Shown in pieces: positions 58,901-64,000 of a stretch of DNA of 64,000 nt (within the stretch, counting starts at the first letter, position 1; each line of letters starts with the position of its first letter). Both the position numbers and the translations under genes were made by a program. Source of the DNA: Pseudocercospora fijiensis CIRAD86 (taxonomy: Eukaryota > Ascomycota > Dothideomycetes > Mycosphaerellales > Mycosphaerellaceae); contig NW_006921537.1 of the NCBI RefSeq assembly GCF_000340215.1, forward strand, positions 833,011 through 897,010. The letters run 5' to 3'. The notes beneath the pieces are model-generated. The model did not search any database. It worked only from the letters and a program-made list of their open reading frames with translations, and was not told where the DNA came from.

Positions 58901-60761
58901 CTCGTGGGGCGTCCCAAGCAGAAGTCCTGGGATCGAAACAATGTTTGCAGACGCCGATGTACTCGGTGTACATCTCCATCTTGGCAGTGTCCTCTGGACT
59001 TGCAATGAGATTGAGAATGCCATCTTTCAGCCTGGTCATAGGACCCTTGTGCTCGTGAAAATGATGCTGCTGCTGCATCATGCCGCCGCTGCCTCCTGGT
59101 GGACCATAATATCCTCCACCAGCGAAGCCGGGCGGTTGCGGGGATCGCGGTGGTCCGTGTCCGAAGTCTCCGGATCCAAAGTTCGCCGTGTTCGAATCGT
59201 GCCGGCTGTGTTGGTGTTGATTTGCAGCGTAACCAGCAGCCGCTGCGCCGGCACCTGCTGCTGCGTAAAGTGGTACGTTAGCGTTGGTAGATTGCCTACC
59301 TGAATATGTGCCTGTTGTGTTAAAATCTGCGTGTGTGCCGTACGCGCTGGTAGCTCCTGCTTGAGAGTCGCTGCCACTGGCGTTCATGCTCGTCGAGGTC
59401 GCGTAGACGCCGGTCGTGCCTGCCTGAGTTGTGCTTCCGTATGGATTGGTTGGCGGGGGTGGAGCAGCGTAATACGTGCTGGCGTCTGCGCTGTGCCGGC
59501 CCGGTCTGCTCGAGCTGGGTTTGATGGTCGGCGGGTAATCACTGTGGGTGCTTTGGGGGCGGAAAGGTGAAGGTGAAGATGCCGGCTGCTCAGACTGTGA
59601 ATGCGGATGTGAGGACGACGGCGTTCCCAACGCACTCACACCCGCGGCAGGCGCCAGACCGGCTGCTGCAACCTTTCCGGCCGATGAATTTCGTGATGGC
59701 GTGGGCTTCGGGTGCGATGCGCTGGAGGGCGCCGAAGCAGATTGCTTGCTGGGTCGTGATGGCTTGGCAGGCTGTGGGGTTGAGAAGACCGGGCTCACGG
59801 TGCCGGTGTAGAAGTCGGCTGCAGCCCCGTTTCCAGTATCGGCGACAGGATGCGCTTCAGCCGATGCAGCGTGCAAGTGAGCGTCGGGGTTGACAAGCAT
59901 GTTTGGTGTGCTCGCGCGTACGCCCGGCTGGAAGCGTACAGACTCGCCCTGATCGAGATAATATTCGGCCGCGTGTCCAAAGCTCTCTGCTCGATCGAGT
60001 CCGGGGTGTTGCATCTCTCCGCTATATCCAGACGCATCTTGGCCTTGGCCTGGAAACTGATTGTTCGGCACAGAAGCTGGCAATGCGCCTGACATGACAT
60101 AGTCTCCCTCTCCCGCCGCACCCATCACAGCTCCAGCATACTGCCCCGGAAACTGCTCAAAGCTGCCCATGTCTGGGATTGCGCGCGAGCCTTCACGCAC
60201 CACCTCTGCTTCTGGTCGCCGCGCCTTCTTCTCCTTTTCGGACGTCGAGCTCCGCGTCTTCTTCTTCTGCTCTCGTCGTTCGCGCGAACTGCTGCGCTTG
60301 GCCTCCTTCTCCTTCCCGCTACTCTTGTGCCTCTTCTCGCGCTCGTCACTGGAACCGCGCTTCTTCCTGCTCGAGCTCTTCCTGCTCTTGCCATCCTCCT
60401 CATCCTCCCATTCCTCGTCGTCATCATTTGGCAGCATGCGCAAAGCACTCTCGGTCAAAGGTCGCGCCTGGGAGTAGCCGTCACCCACGCGCGACGACGG
60501 CGCAGTGCCATACATCGAACTCGCTGGCGTGGCATACACACTTCCGCCTGCCGTACTGCTATTCTCATATCTGCTTGATCTCTTGCGATCGCGGTCATCG
60601 TCGCGTCTGTTCGCTGACGAGACCACACTCTCATTATCGCCGCGAGTGCTTCGGGAGCTCTTCTTTCGTCTCTCGCCAGACACACTTCCTGCCTCGCTGC
60701 GTCCAGCTTCACTCCTGCTCCCACCCTTCTCACTCCGTCCCGTGAAGGCGGCTTTCCACAT
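40956..60761 (-). CDS. lah: Leashin-like giant protein (involucrin repeat protein)
   Basis: One uninterrupted frame of 6601 codons from ATG 60761 to 40956. N-terminal ~600 residues are Ser/Lys/Arg-rich, then a Gly/Gln-rich part and a conserved block IGVCKHCFDPRTSAWDAP (~600). A charged coiled coil spans ~1237-1410. The long middle is disordered, built of about 28 Lys-rich motifs of the type SKKKGKKGKK or SRKQSKKDKKKKK, usually after an acidic-aromatic stretch, with 14-15 Ala/Gly-rich hydrophobic patches between. A second coiled coil (~6100-6280) starts at MHITELESRLDQLVAEN and leads to a folded C-terminal domain (~6280-6600). This layout matches fungal leashin/LAH, often annotated involucrin repeat protein, which tethers Woronin bodies near septal pores. 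N. crassa makes two proteins from its locus, so internal promoters or splicing are possible here. Overlapping antisense frames are composition shadows. Confidence 0.85.
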   Translation of the reverse strand: MWKAAFTGRSEKGGSRSEAGRSEAGSVSGERRKKSSRSTRGDNESVVSSANRRDDDRDRKRSSRYENSSTAGGSVYATPASSMYGTAPSSRVGDGYSQARPLTESALRMLPNDDDEEWEDEEDGKSRKSSSRKKRGSSDEREKRHKSSGKEKEAKRSSSRERREQKKKTRSSTSEKEKKARRPEAEVVREGSRAIPDMGSFEQFPGQYAGAVMGAAGEGDYVMSGALPASVPNNQFPGQGQDASGYSGEMQHPGLDRAESFGHAAEYYLDQGESVRFQPGVRASTPNMLVNPDAHLHAASAEAHPVADTGNGAAADFYTGTVSPVFSTPQPAKPSRPSKQSASAPSSASHPKPTPSRNSSAGKVAAAGLAPAAGVSALGTPSSSHPHSQSEQPASSPSPFRPQSTHSDYPPTIKPSSSRPGRHSADASTYYAAPPPPTNPYGSTTQAGTTGVYATSTSMNASGSDSQAGATSAYGTHADFNTTGTYSGRQSTNANVPLYAAAGAGAAAAGYAANQHQHSRHDSNTANFGSGDFGHGPPRSPQPPGFAGGGYYGPPGGSGGMMQQQHHFHEHKGPMTRLKDGILNLIASPEDTAKMEMYTEYIGVCKHCFDPRTSAWDAPRVHHYHKRKDSFESLRRRASYDRLGRKRSSERIDKDNRYYASESSKRRRDERASGIGMMGAGLAAAGAATASAALFHDRKNFDDTYSVKSGHRESSALRRRSRSSSREQRRQSTHGVLRPEGEYVTVRKKDGTVERRRLVRSRSRSRSATRKSSVGFGLGTAAAAGAALGAAGLAAHAGRRSRSSSRERRRRSSAYSPTRYDRSGSPKDQGGIFGNFFSPSSRQRRGSHEKKKNRGFFTFSNGSSSSSNSELAFGDPYLSRKGSRASLRRKSSTRSSKGRAGRRKSDDHLAATVAGIGATAAALAAAQKGHRISKRGSRPELGAKRQVRTHVPGHRHGSPGSSDPDWEDELQSDVDDASSVDGGLAFGDYGDRRLSSRQSLESVASSNDGGLGAWGWRWGGKDKNGRKIRRSSSPQSWRPTGSQGSLSGPIAAGLTAGASGAAFDTSEPVQPQQSVYIDDTGRPLPTADNRSSTSGSSLPLQYVDPQPINSDAGTPRHPMPGAFDAEAPIYRPAQGPIAQPQPVTPTQPAFTKPGADLGYTATSSPEDARPGMPRRTQSSPVQSTWMKDAAAIGGGALAAGAIIAGASALNGSAASGASGRRSKDPNSRVSFGLTSEQQRKENRERRKEEQRAADDERRRSDRARAVKEEAERAARESRQEEIRQQREDENRQAAEVKLAKLREEEAERARQEAEKQRQIAEEKARQDRERQWEIERLEKEARDRAAAAEVARQELEKQRKAREEAERAQAELERQRREREENYAREQTRLADEARRQDEERKQWEAERYASEWQSASRQGYGPEQKRPSASSWAAPLAGAAAAATVGAVMAGREHEKRRDSSDSPKSRRRSHRSGTEDELERAAKEKYGERANVELRDGYAAAEIKPMNEHSGEPLMDDDIYDPDYFKRKQQGVRREELARKAAEKVVASRERSTSPYFEHDAYANFFRPADLGTKAGYTESNPYPDADVAVYHARNDDAHYYFPQDQAWPKGPHFDEFVSKGTRARSKSAPFGVPRLNVMAPTPPPEEQDKRRRRPGPLPPSSLSKDADPDEEGSTSTKSSGKSERSRSISWGEDKYHTYDVQTPDSYQERESYITSPDAAKVAGVAGVAGKALHEVIVEEPSGRKSRDYTYDNNDFGKDTYNTETPADEEEGVEEIERTPEAETKFSRAGLGDAAFYQQPFYESVSDVGSRFQMPSPGTEGAPFSRGFVEEMEISDDTPAEEKRVPGTWDDEEADIYRPTPKSMKETDAVSGAERDVPRTSEEPAWEPPLSKKEKKKREEAAKKSGDFESFYSGIPTPPELERVQTLDEEVVGSPGGIEGEYFPPPPPSKKDKKKKKKSGPGLSFADLAIEVFAEPESPAELERVQTLEDSEASTPKKEAADEYFPALSKKEKKKREKEAKKQGFADIVAEASGPKDDKSTLADTDTEQSRDAKGKKSGSSFADLADGILAAGGIAAAATALNVSNDSASESPSGSSSKKDKKKKRKSKLGESTFDDPRDQKPEAEPVDTTKPPLSGVIEKEPIRMPGGWDESESPPRKASIDEPSQVQAKEEQTSAGVQESSTSQEADPWEWSAPTSKKNKKKSKRSSLANQPEVSSPLRSEVAWDDYTSAKVTAEPESYNNDYGFPTSNKDAKSDASRSEPVTVIDTSKPPLSQAWNEPKPQANTSAYRSSDDKPQEREGAVPRSPEEKREPRSDKASADIERKLSGSQKSTSPDDARSVVSESAAERRRSRREESRRGSDYASGYDQPDYAYETQSVAASEPAYPGEEAKRRKRRSKHEDDDDDTRSVMSSRSRRDKDEKRRSKHDDEDTASVTSSRSRREREESPSVKKEKKGLFGGLFGRTKSFDGTSSSSKDKDRDGAPLSRSSTRDSKDRDDEHDDRRRRKKKHRDSEYGDDDDDTRSVKSESHRRHRSAGDRDDDKDSHERKRRSTHEDRDESRSAISESGHRHHHRRRTDDDGESRDAASESGHRHHSRRSTADELGRDSRDQSFLGNRVEGLPPLPASRPVSPDSAVERREGRPLEAESGRGSMVKDAVLVGGAVVGASLLADALSSKSSDDKYHADDIARSAEHDQRYDEAHNSAVAGVVEPETPAKAREVELSDASLSAERPASLQRPVSSTAVPLRFPFGHAPTTPGSADRTSATERAKSFSSPSPAAPLTAGSPTTPSSAKSRQSRPHSSEFKGVMPLYLVERNRQTPEVEEGLPSLPSSKPSSRASSVHGSDDGFQSAAEEWDSPSASHRNLPALDLAGIGAASYQSEDETTPKATHFPLTAIPWTASSTTPTAEKREKQQPQFFTWDDYVQDEKMHEQQEEKEASRQDPSFSKERNRSTSPSKAKALAAAAMLGTAAVYGKQKLDSQSSEQVHDLDPVGPKHEYPLPAPLAEPTPTEPAETPEASGKGSKKEGEKSKKQILDTEAPADEPERELERQDTEDFFDAESHAEEGTVSRERGQPAPTEVSESAHPKNALDRFLSDERHAEEGDGHFFASAAAHTIPVINVQQASPDAERRAELNPEEQRPQDGGYFASAAAHTMPVLPRLKSEEGTEQSFEVEHAKEEGSIEEGEAAMPLLQRDEPADAEDERPATAYKIPEAKSEPAPLVIDERTVVAAPEATVEVAPAPQLTRKQSKKAKKKQRASTIFEDEPQTAVEDSPADGSGTQTPANETEAPREESASQFNFGLSDFSQIAHDNTWGDSQAEAFQTSMDRAASKPRLGSVHDVDGLRSHDVEVDDVHSPVEGRTAPATSVPAPWATPQPEPETEEWSASSSSSKKKGKKDKKKKPAPSWSEEPSEAEHAESSTAGLAVGALAGVAAAAAVDDWSSSSSSGKKGKKDKKKKPPTWSEPEGVDAGVLESRDESSVPEQDTTDDVAVAADGSSQVESRDEPHESEEPVPAPETSEVADESSREAQTPAVESEAPAADDFFPIVSKKKAKKGKKGKADWDEETPVEETGRQDAEDESNANRDVVPDSQSPGDPAEEPRELVNELPDVHTPVAEIVQPDESAAQSALESFAPVSSKKKSKKDKKKSKAATWDEFEPVSETAEPEPDAQEEIVAETGKGTEVEQHQAIPEVSDIEAITPEPTTDAIDEVHVEEKPALSRKQSKKDKKKKKSALARDPEPDSTVLESDKQEESGEASAERHDKPVIPTEALNTVLNQCAPDDVHEKAETAKGGELVIPPESLNTVLQSASGQDTADAGQVAEQPSLEENVNDDFKPTLTRKQSKKDKKKKKASAWEPEPESEPTPSETESRDFAKADEGAHPAGDDIVIPSEALNTVLQQDTSHSPPPVDSKAETEKIDHDFQPTLPKKQSKKDKKKRKSLAWDPDTETDSQTEAAITIENDTGLQEPAEASTSKEEDVIIPQEALNTVLQSSAEPADTSTTDEPPTEIIEKTKVEEKPALTRKQSKKDKKRKKSSAFEWETQPEPDVQNESSLPGDEPTRNEADLTVPPKALNTVIQTEDSRGVDSTDDANKPALSRKQSKKDKKEKKKQSPWEPEPEPEVEDTPVAAQSSSELIEQAAGVPLPPESPDESFHDDSFHDAEEFNDTQAPDTFHEAAEISAVEDGAVTNVVSVDEPSEPIKQSWADEMEAADPSATRPSHERHDSNLVDDVFGIANESGELHGTLSNDQRETPIADRGLEFEPERATEDMDAFGEASPRASADWTGFSKKKGKKGKKGAKKSGAQTPVVEESVAAEPASETALLDDQHPSPIERPEQTQHQEKTETSALEPPSTEQLPEAEVEHALESTKLDATNPGHVEDSQDNPIPDAHDAPPEQNSTPADDPEEQKSIDDAERVQEQPLEGTQRNADELTAGTEQLPTTAEEADEFTWSAPTKKGKKGKKGKKSGTQTPQATEEPVAMTEFDRNMPAEEQTISTAMAENQTADVPEPSISTEEALPTNPTVNLPQSGPESSAPAVAADAFDVDKNAHDAEPEEEFAWTSSKKKGKKGKRSRQQSVADLPSAEDTKSAETEAILERDVANEEASPRVIDDATPVLAAEHQAEPTIAQNEPADEFSWASSSKKKKGKKGKKGQKSQDFEPDAGASESPGPAEPATPSLEEQASGFVEEPIKQVDENDKPSEEPAAAETEDIRAMPTSKKNKKGKKGKTSGFDALEQPQPELREADMNDTPIETATPQRAEPPPLEADDFSGFMTSKKKKGKKGKKSASGTATPLSETIEADQDDGKIDMAEAEVQAPEDKSMDVENTESKVEAEAGGATAEKPIERSLEQEASVPQEDASRETEMAGQRLEHDADQIDLTQHDVAAEQTRDTAAIPDFSANPGHANDGADSWWEPTSSKKQKNKAKKNKQAIDLAAAEAEQSETPALPSTIDAERIEPAATPSVEENPEAEHQTAEVDEWSTSVSGKKKGKTGKKSKQLALDEPNAEQSTPVEENANEPAIGGEEVSVSNTAEVENDVPVSEKKEEDLPTSTEQEETIREPMDLDRLPPATDQPREPIADVNSPSAVPEEAPEEFAFTTKKSKKDKKKAKKAGASMSDSWNESTEPSEVPPEAEISNKTAGLGAAAVAGATAAAGLVEKPAEEDEWAGFSTKKSKKDKKKAKKSGASTPAVVEDKELMPSDGVEDKSMLTDSAGQQEQTGAAEQSKDLDVDLKPSSESVEPTRPSPDQGSSQDIDFAATVAAGLADSGFDPDMVINDPVFHRRASPTGQAEADPEEVISTTTTTSKRKKNKKSSESRDLSGEASPAISSSNLEDKPAADDVNDIINKSLGGAGFDPGLIEKAMASNNTSSADIDNDQPEIAFATSKRKKGKKAKNESASGTEWWQASAPQEDLPDVQAAQTTEKDLQAPAEPSTDNQKSEHGWLVQEELDIDAGDKAYREYKKKKRQQRKLKAAGQAGVLSDHPESAMDDIERSTVVSDSETGLSRATTKDERPPQPLPPVLEKAARPTSAPPESADATTSPTNSKSIVSSVFPGLQRVKRRAPSIPSGEEASQQARRSSSGSQSRALLHTSEVSQHLPVEVPRTPPQEHERRLSDTGSKDHASALYKAAAGVAAISTGAAIASALDKKQSEAGKASRCVPADEPSWSFAALQDDKQHQPIRDSGYQEGKRASQQTERSSGEIPEILHTSSSFDSLRQRRSLEPLRISTPSSPEKQWNIHTPEKRCGPSDKNALEAHARTPSAETPLLPTSKNRTSYLFQSPPDILAEAADARTPTHTSEHGTQSRARACSRGSEASPVPRTDGANDGSAFSPTSPRTPLDPIPEERQHARKRSKASNEVGGAEHVKAIKRTETRQKMREEERALSPNIRPSVSIPSGGSTRSTSNPLSTSDEVYNRLSWPAVDEEHETVHLDRRHASQARTMPPDPRSPSVTSNRSNVSGGHFKSPQELRSHSRNSHHSNRSSTPSLRRISLSGDLRAAAASRRGLSDAGSAVSARSSPQTIPFVAPPTPPLNDDEIAGSASRAVDMNDDVFVGCTMHARDGIDADSLQQGYGDAQQQAQVSPTRPPSVRKRQSMHITELESRLDQLVAENRALHEAREAEAGALHSGALRNGQSLQEMLNARDLQLRAKDAEINQIKAMLQPMQEELQRLTDMNAGLTEANRNLVDDTNRRYATLQAEHSQAHEQWQSTAKHLEHMRAEHGRITSGMRDIVEAEIANALADKNAEILRLREQLDIAAEQIRALQLQIQASKSSDFLVQRDEDYFDGACQKLCQHVQQWVLRFSKMSDNRVCRLSTDLHDDKIEARLDNAILDGSDVDKLLGDRVRRRDVFMSVVMTMVWEYVFTRYLFGMDREQRQKLKTLEKLLSEVGPPRAVAHWRATTLTLLAKRPQFEDQCSLDTEAVANEVFEVLCRLLPPPSASRSQLLASLLKVLRIAVDLSIEMRTQRAEYIMLPPLQPEYDTNGDLVRKVYFNASLMNERSGFFSSNEELAAQHAVVKVVLFPLVVKKGDDVGEGEEEIVVCPAQVLVQNDNGKGKKVVRVMSGAMEIDDPIRSTKSRQSNRSLLSDAPGSVGF
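48505..49470 (-). repeat. Five P-x-ALNTVLQ protein repeats within the giant gene
   Basis: The minus-strand frame repeats a motif of the form [IV]xxP-x-[ES/EA]-LNTV[LI] five times: VIPTEALNTVL (~49460-49425), VIPPESLNTVL (~49366-49333), VIPSEALNTVL (~49088-49055), IIPQEALNTVL (~48812-48777) and TVPPKALNTVI (~48545-48513). The last four are spaced 265-281 bp apart and alternate with RKQSKKDKKKKK motifs, so they belong to a ~90-residue repeat unit. Confidence 0.85.
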
Positions 60762-62201
60762 TGTAGCTTTGTGGGCGAGAGCTTAATTGCTCCCTGGACA
60801 GTTTCTGTCGAAGTGATATAGTCGCGCGCGCGATTATTTTCTCAGTCGCACTATCTAGTAGACGCTGGCGCGCATTCGTGGTCGTCGTCGGGTCGTAGCA
60901 CAGCGTTCGCTAGCTGTGTCTCGTCGTTGTGGTCGCGCAGTAGAGAAATGGATCGCAGTTGTGGCATGTAATTCACTTTCGATGAACAAGACGACCAGCA
61001 CGAATGCAGGTCATCACCGCCGCTCCCGTCGAAGCTCCCTCATCTCAAAACGCAACTACAATTCGTCCTTCGCGGGCCAGTGTACAGCACACACTGCAGC
61101 ACATGCAGCTAAAGCTCGGCAAACCAGCCTGTGGAAGCGCAGCAAAAGCGTGCCAAGCGGTGGCAGGGAAACGCAAGATCGAACTCTAAATGCTCGGACC
61201 CAAACCTCAGCTGGCTTCGATATGCGTCACCTGGAACAGTCATGAATCATCTCCAAGGCAGCATGAAAATGTACGTGAGCTTCGCAAAATGCCTACAGTG
61301 CCTACCATTTGGGCAGCAACGCCGGTGACATGCTTGACGTCGATGGCATCATGGCAGGGAGGTGCGGAGCCCAACGACCTTAATACACCCCTGCTCTGCT
61401 CTATCCCGACGACACTGTAAGAAATCGGAGCTGTCACTGTCAGGAGTCACAGAAACAGAGCACGAGCATAATCGAAGACCGCGTCACGCCAGCAGAAAGG
61501 TATCGTAACGTTCGAGACATCGATCTGTCGCTGTCAAACGAGATGAAGTCTCCATCCGCCTCAATATCCCGCCCGCCTACAGCTTCACATACTCCTCCGA
61601 AATCAAATACCTCCCACAAGCACAAGGAGGCGTAATGCACTTGAAATACCTCCTCCCAGCTTCCGTCAGCTCCGGTTGATGCGCAATGATTTAGGTGAGA
61701 AGAATGATCCGAGGATGACTAGATGAACCGCACTTGTAAAGACCGACATGGCGTGACCTGAATTAAGACCAATTGAATGATGGCAAATTCCAGCTTGCCT
61801 GCCGGTGCATGGAAAAGGCAAGTGAGGCGGTCCCTGATGGAGCTTGCGACAGCGAGTCCCTAAACACAAAGACTGCAGTAACCTATTATCGCCCTCAACG
61901 CGACATAAAACTAGGTACAGGACAAAACCTATTCCTCCCTATCTTCCTCCGTCGCACCCTCTACCAACACCATCACCAACGCCAAAGAAACTCCACGCTA
62001 AAGCCATGCCCAGAAATGCATGCAGGACACACTCTATTCTCATTCTCATAATTCATCCAAAACTGAAAAAAAGACATTACTCATAGCGATTCATGCGGTG
62101 GTGTCCCTCCTTCCCAAATGCCCAAACCTCCCACCCGCTTCGATGTTCTCCCATTCACTATCGATCTGTGGTTCACTACGAGTCGCCAGAATGCGCTCAT
62201 A
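60762..62201. other. 1.4-kb intergenic region
   Basis: Contains the promoter of the giant gene (right of 60761) and the 3' flank of the glycosyltransferase gene (left of 62202). Short frames such as 61004-61420 lack recognisable homology. An A-rich stretch with CTGAAAAAAAG near 62062-62075 may belong to the 3' end of the glycosyltransferase transcript. Confidence 0.5.
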
Positions 62202-64000
62202 CTACGAGCGCCCTGCACCTCGCATGACCATCTGTCCGAGGCTCATCTGTCGGGAATGTCCAGCGCTCTTACGTTTCTGGTCTTGTGGTGGAGGACCCTG
62301 TGCTGTTGTGAGCTCCGATGCAAGCATAATCTCATCTCGCACCATCTCAGCATCTTCCTGCTCTTTCTCGACAAACGTCCAATTCTCTTCCGTTAAGTCG
62401 TCATCTTCGTCCTCAGTCGGGCCATCCGTGCTGTTCCTCTGAGGATGCTTCTTGATCAAACTCTTTGCGTACTCGAGATCACGATAGATGGCATGGATAG
62501 CAGTCTTGACGCCATCCTCGCTGCGGATCTGCTCTCCAATGACCCTAGCTTTGTTGCACATGCGGGCGTCATGTGTGGCGATCCAAAGCGCTTTTCCAAG
62601 CTGGTTTGCGGTGACCTTTTTCAAGTGCATGCCCACGCCAAGATCTTCAACACGGTTTGCGAAGAAAAACTGGTCCCCGAAGAAAGGCTTTATGATTGTC
62701 GGGACACCAGCTCTCAGTGACGCTCCAGTCGTACCAGCGCCGCCGTGATGAACGACTGCGTCGACTTGTCTGAACAGCCAGTCGTGAGGTGCTGCATCGA
62801 TCTTGTAGATACAATCCGGAATTTCTGGCTCGGGTGCATACTTATTCCTATCGAAGCGGTCAGACCAGCCTTTGGAGAGGATGCAGCGTAAATCAGCTTT
62901 GAGGACGGCATCAACGACCTGCTGCATAAGTTGTCTAGAATCGGACACGGTGACGGAGCCGAAGCCTATGTAGACGAGTTTCTGACCGTCCTCACGAGCC
63001 TTCTGAATAAATGCTGCAAGCTCTGTAGGCGGAGTCCAGTCCGTGCCTTCGTCGAGGAACCAATATCCGGTGACTTTGATCCAGTCGCTGAAATCGAGAG
63101 GTGGAGTGACCACGCTTGGCGAGAAGTTGTAGAGGAACGGCACCTTGTTCTGCTGCAGTTTGTCATAGCTGGTAGGAGGTAGTCCAAGGGTCTTGCGGCG
63201 CCACGGATTGACCTGAAACTGCTGCGTTTGCCAGAAGATATTGTCGAAGAGAGTATAGGTCATGTAGTTGTACGCTCCGCCCATCTTAGAATTTGATACA
63301 GCAAACGCGTGCGGATACGTTCTGGTCCTAGTCCAAGGCATACTAAAAGCTCGGAAGTATGGGATTTGCAGCGCTTCCGCGATGTGGATGCCAGCCATAG
63401 CCGAGGGACTCTCTATGAGCAGATCAGAGTTCTGGCAGGCATCCCAGGCAGACTGAAGCAGGTCGTCCAGCCAACCCCGGAACTTGGTGTTAACTTCATA
63501 GAGAAATGATGGCGTAAACATGCCTAGCTCTACGCAAATCCTCATTAACTCGCCTGGATCTCCTCCGACTTCTGCAAATTCGATGCCATGCCTCTCAATC
63601 CAGTCTTTGAAAGTTGCGTGTGTCGCAATGCGCGGCTTATGGCCTTCAGCAAGAAAGCCTTTGCACAATGCAATGTATGGCTGGACGTCGCCACGTGAGC
63701 CAATCGTCAGGCATGTGATGCGCAACGACTTTTTCGGCTTCAAGGCGGCCGTAGAAGCAGACGGGTCATCATAGAGGATTGGAGACATCGCCGATCGAAG
63801 CTCGTCTGTAAAGTCATGGTCAGCACTGCTTGTCCTGGCATCACGCAACAATTCGTTTTCGGCAGCGGCATCTTCAGCATCTTGTTGCTCCTCCTGAGTC
63901 AGCAGCGTAGATTGGGCGGCAGTTTCCAGGGATTCCAGGTTCTTGAGCACGGTCACTACGCAGTCGTCCCGGAGGCCATTTGAAGGGAAGTCGAAGAAAA
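62202..64000 (-). CDS. UDP-glucose:sterol glucosyltransferase-like (partial, 5' end missing)
   Basis: The minus-strand frame runs from the right window edge to the stop at 62202; the frame is still open at base 64000 (reading [17 protein letters not shown]), so the start lies outside. The family start of the GT28-type N-domain is [20 protein letters not shown], followed by [19 protein letters not shown] and [12 protein letters not shown]. The C-domain holds [11 protein letters not shown] and the UDP-sugar binding motif [20 protein letters not shown] with KPFFGDQFF. The enzyme transfers glucose to the 3-hydroxyl of sterols. Whether it is the Atg26 type with GRAM/PH domains or a short paralogue depends on the missing N-terminus. 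The C-terminal ~100 residues are acidic and low complexity. No intron is evident in this part. Confidence 0.88.
   Translation of the reverse strand, partial: FFDFPSNGLRDDCVVTVLKNLESLETAAQSTLLTQEEQQDAEDAAAENELLRDARTSSADHDFTDELRSAMSPILYDDPSASTAALKPKKSLRITCLTIGSRGDVQPYIALCKGFLAEGHKPRIATHATFKDWIERHGIEFAEVGGDPGELMRICVELGMFTPSFLYEVNTKFRGWLDDLLQSAWDACQNSDLLIESPSAMAGIHIAEALQIPYFRAFSMPWTRTRTYPHAFAVSNSKMGGAYNYMTYTLFDNIFWQTQQFQVNPWRRKTLGLPPTSYDKLQQNKVPFLYNFSPSVVTPPLDFSDWIKVTGYWFLDEGTDWTPPTELAAFIQKAREDGQKLVYIGFGSVTVSDSRQLMQQVVDAVLKADLRCILSKGWSDRFDRNKYAPEPEIPDCIYKIDAAPHDWLFRQVDAVVHHGGAGTTGASLRAGVPTIIKPFFGDQFFFANRVEDLGVGMHLKKVTANQLGKALWIATHDARMCNKARVIGEQIRSEDGVKTAIHAIYRDLEYAKSLIKKHPQRNSTDGPTEDEDDDLTEENWTFVEKEQEDAEMVRDEIMLASELTTAQGPPPQDQKRKSAGHSRQMSLGQMVMRGAGRS

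Noticed and set aside
1..64000. tRNA, rRNA or CRISPR arrays
   Set aside because: No cloverleaf with A/B boxes or regular repeat-spacer array was noticed by eye; the tandem arrays have no unique spacers.

Overview
The window is a stretch of chromosome from a filamentous ascomycete (Pezizomycotina, most likely a Dothideomycete). The evidence is short introns with CTAAC-type branch points, a leashin-type giant gene, a PilB-type eisosome gene, Zn2Cys6 regulators, and transposons carrying the mark of repeat-induced point mutation (RIP). In the RIP-mutated blocks CpA/TpG is replaced by TpA while CpG is kept, so former CAG/CAA glutamine codons read TAG/TAA. Most decayed genes below were recognised by reading those stops as glutamine (or TAG as tryptophan). 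All positions were worked out by eye.

Bases 1-22572 are a solid RIP island. It contains: (a) a 3.9-kb inverted repeat, each arm carrying a decayed histone H3-like gene, one of them split by a 693-bp TA-flanked TIR element; (b) a decayed reading frame of unknown type; (c) a decayed gene with about nine tiny introns sharing an internal motif; (d) a 14.4-kb Mutator-like (MULE) insertion with 45-bp TIRs and a 9-bp target duplication. The MULE transposase gene is itself split by an 11.0-kb Helitron-like element (HUH Rep plus PIF1 helicase) with 32/33-bp inverted termini, tandem arrays and a hairpin. The mutation ends abruptly at the right MULE end.

Bases 22573-64000 are ordinary gene space, interrupted by one 3.7-kb RIP-mutated hAT transposon (28775-32456). 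Genes left to right: sterol O-acyltransferase (+), a small putative zinc-binding protein (-), a Zn2Cys6 regulator (-), the hAT, a fructosyl-amino-acid-oxidase-like flavoenzyme (+), a decayed adenylation-thiolation-reductase pseudogene (+), a secreted cysteine-rich protein (+, two introns), an eisosome PilB-like protein (-), a single 19.8-kb open reading frame for a 6601-residue leashin/involucrin-repeat protein (-), and a sterol glucosyltransferase-like gene cut by the right edge (-).

Two transposons sit next to gene starts: the MULE ends 79 bp before the acyltransferase ATG, and the hAT lies in the shared promoter of the divergent regulator and oxidase genes. The housekeeping genes touch membrane and cell-architecture biology (sterol esterification, sterol glucosylation, eisosomes, Woronin-body tethering), but nothing suggests they form a cluster. 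No tRNA, rRNA or CRISPR array was seen.
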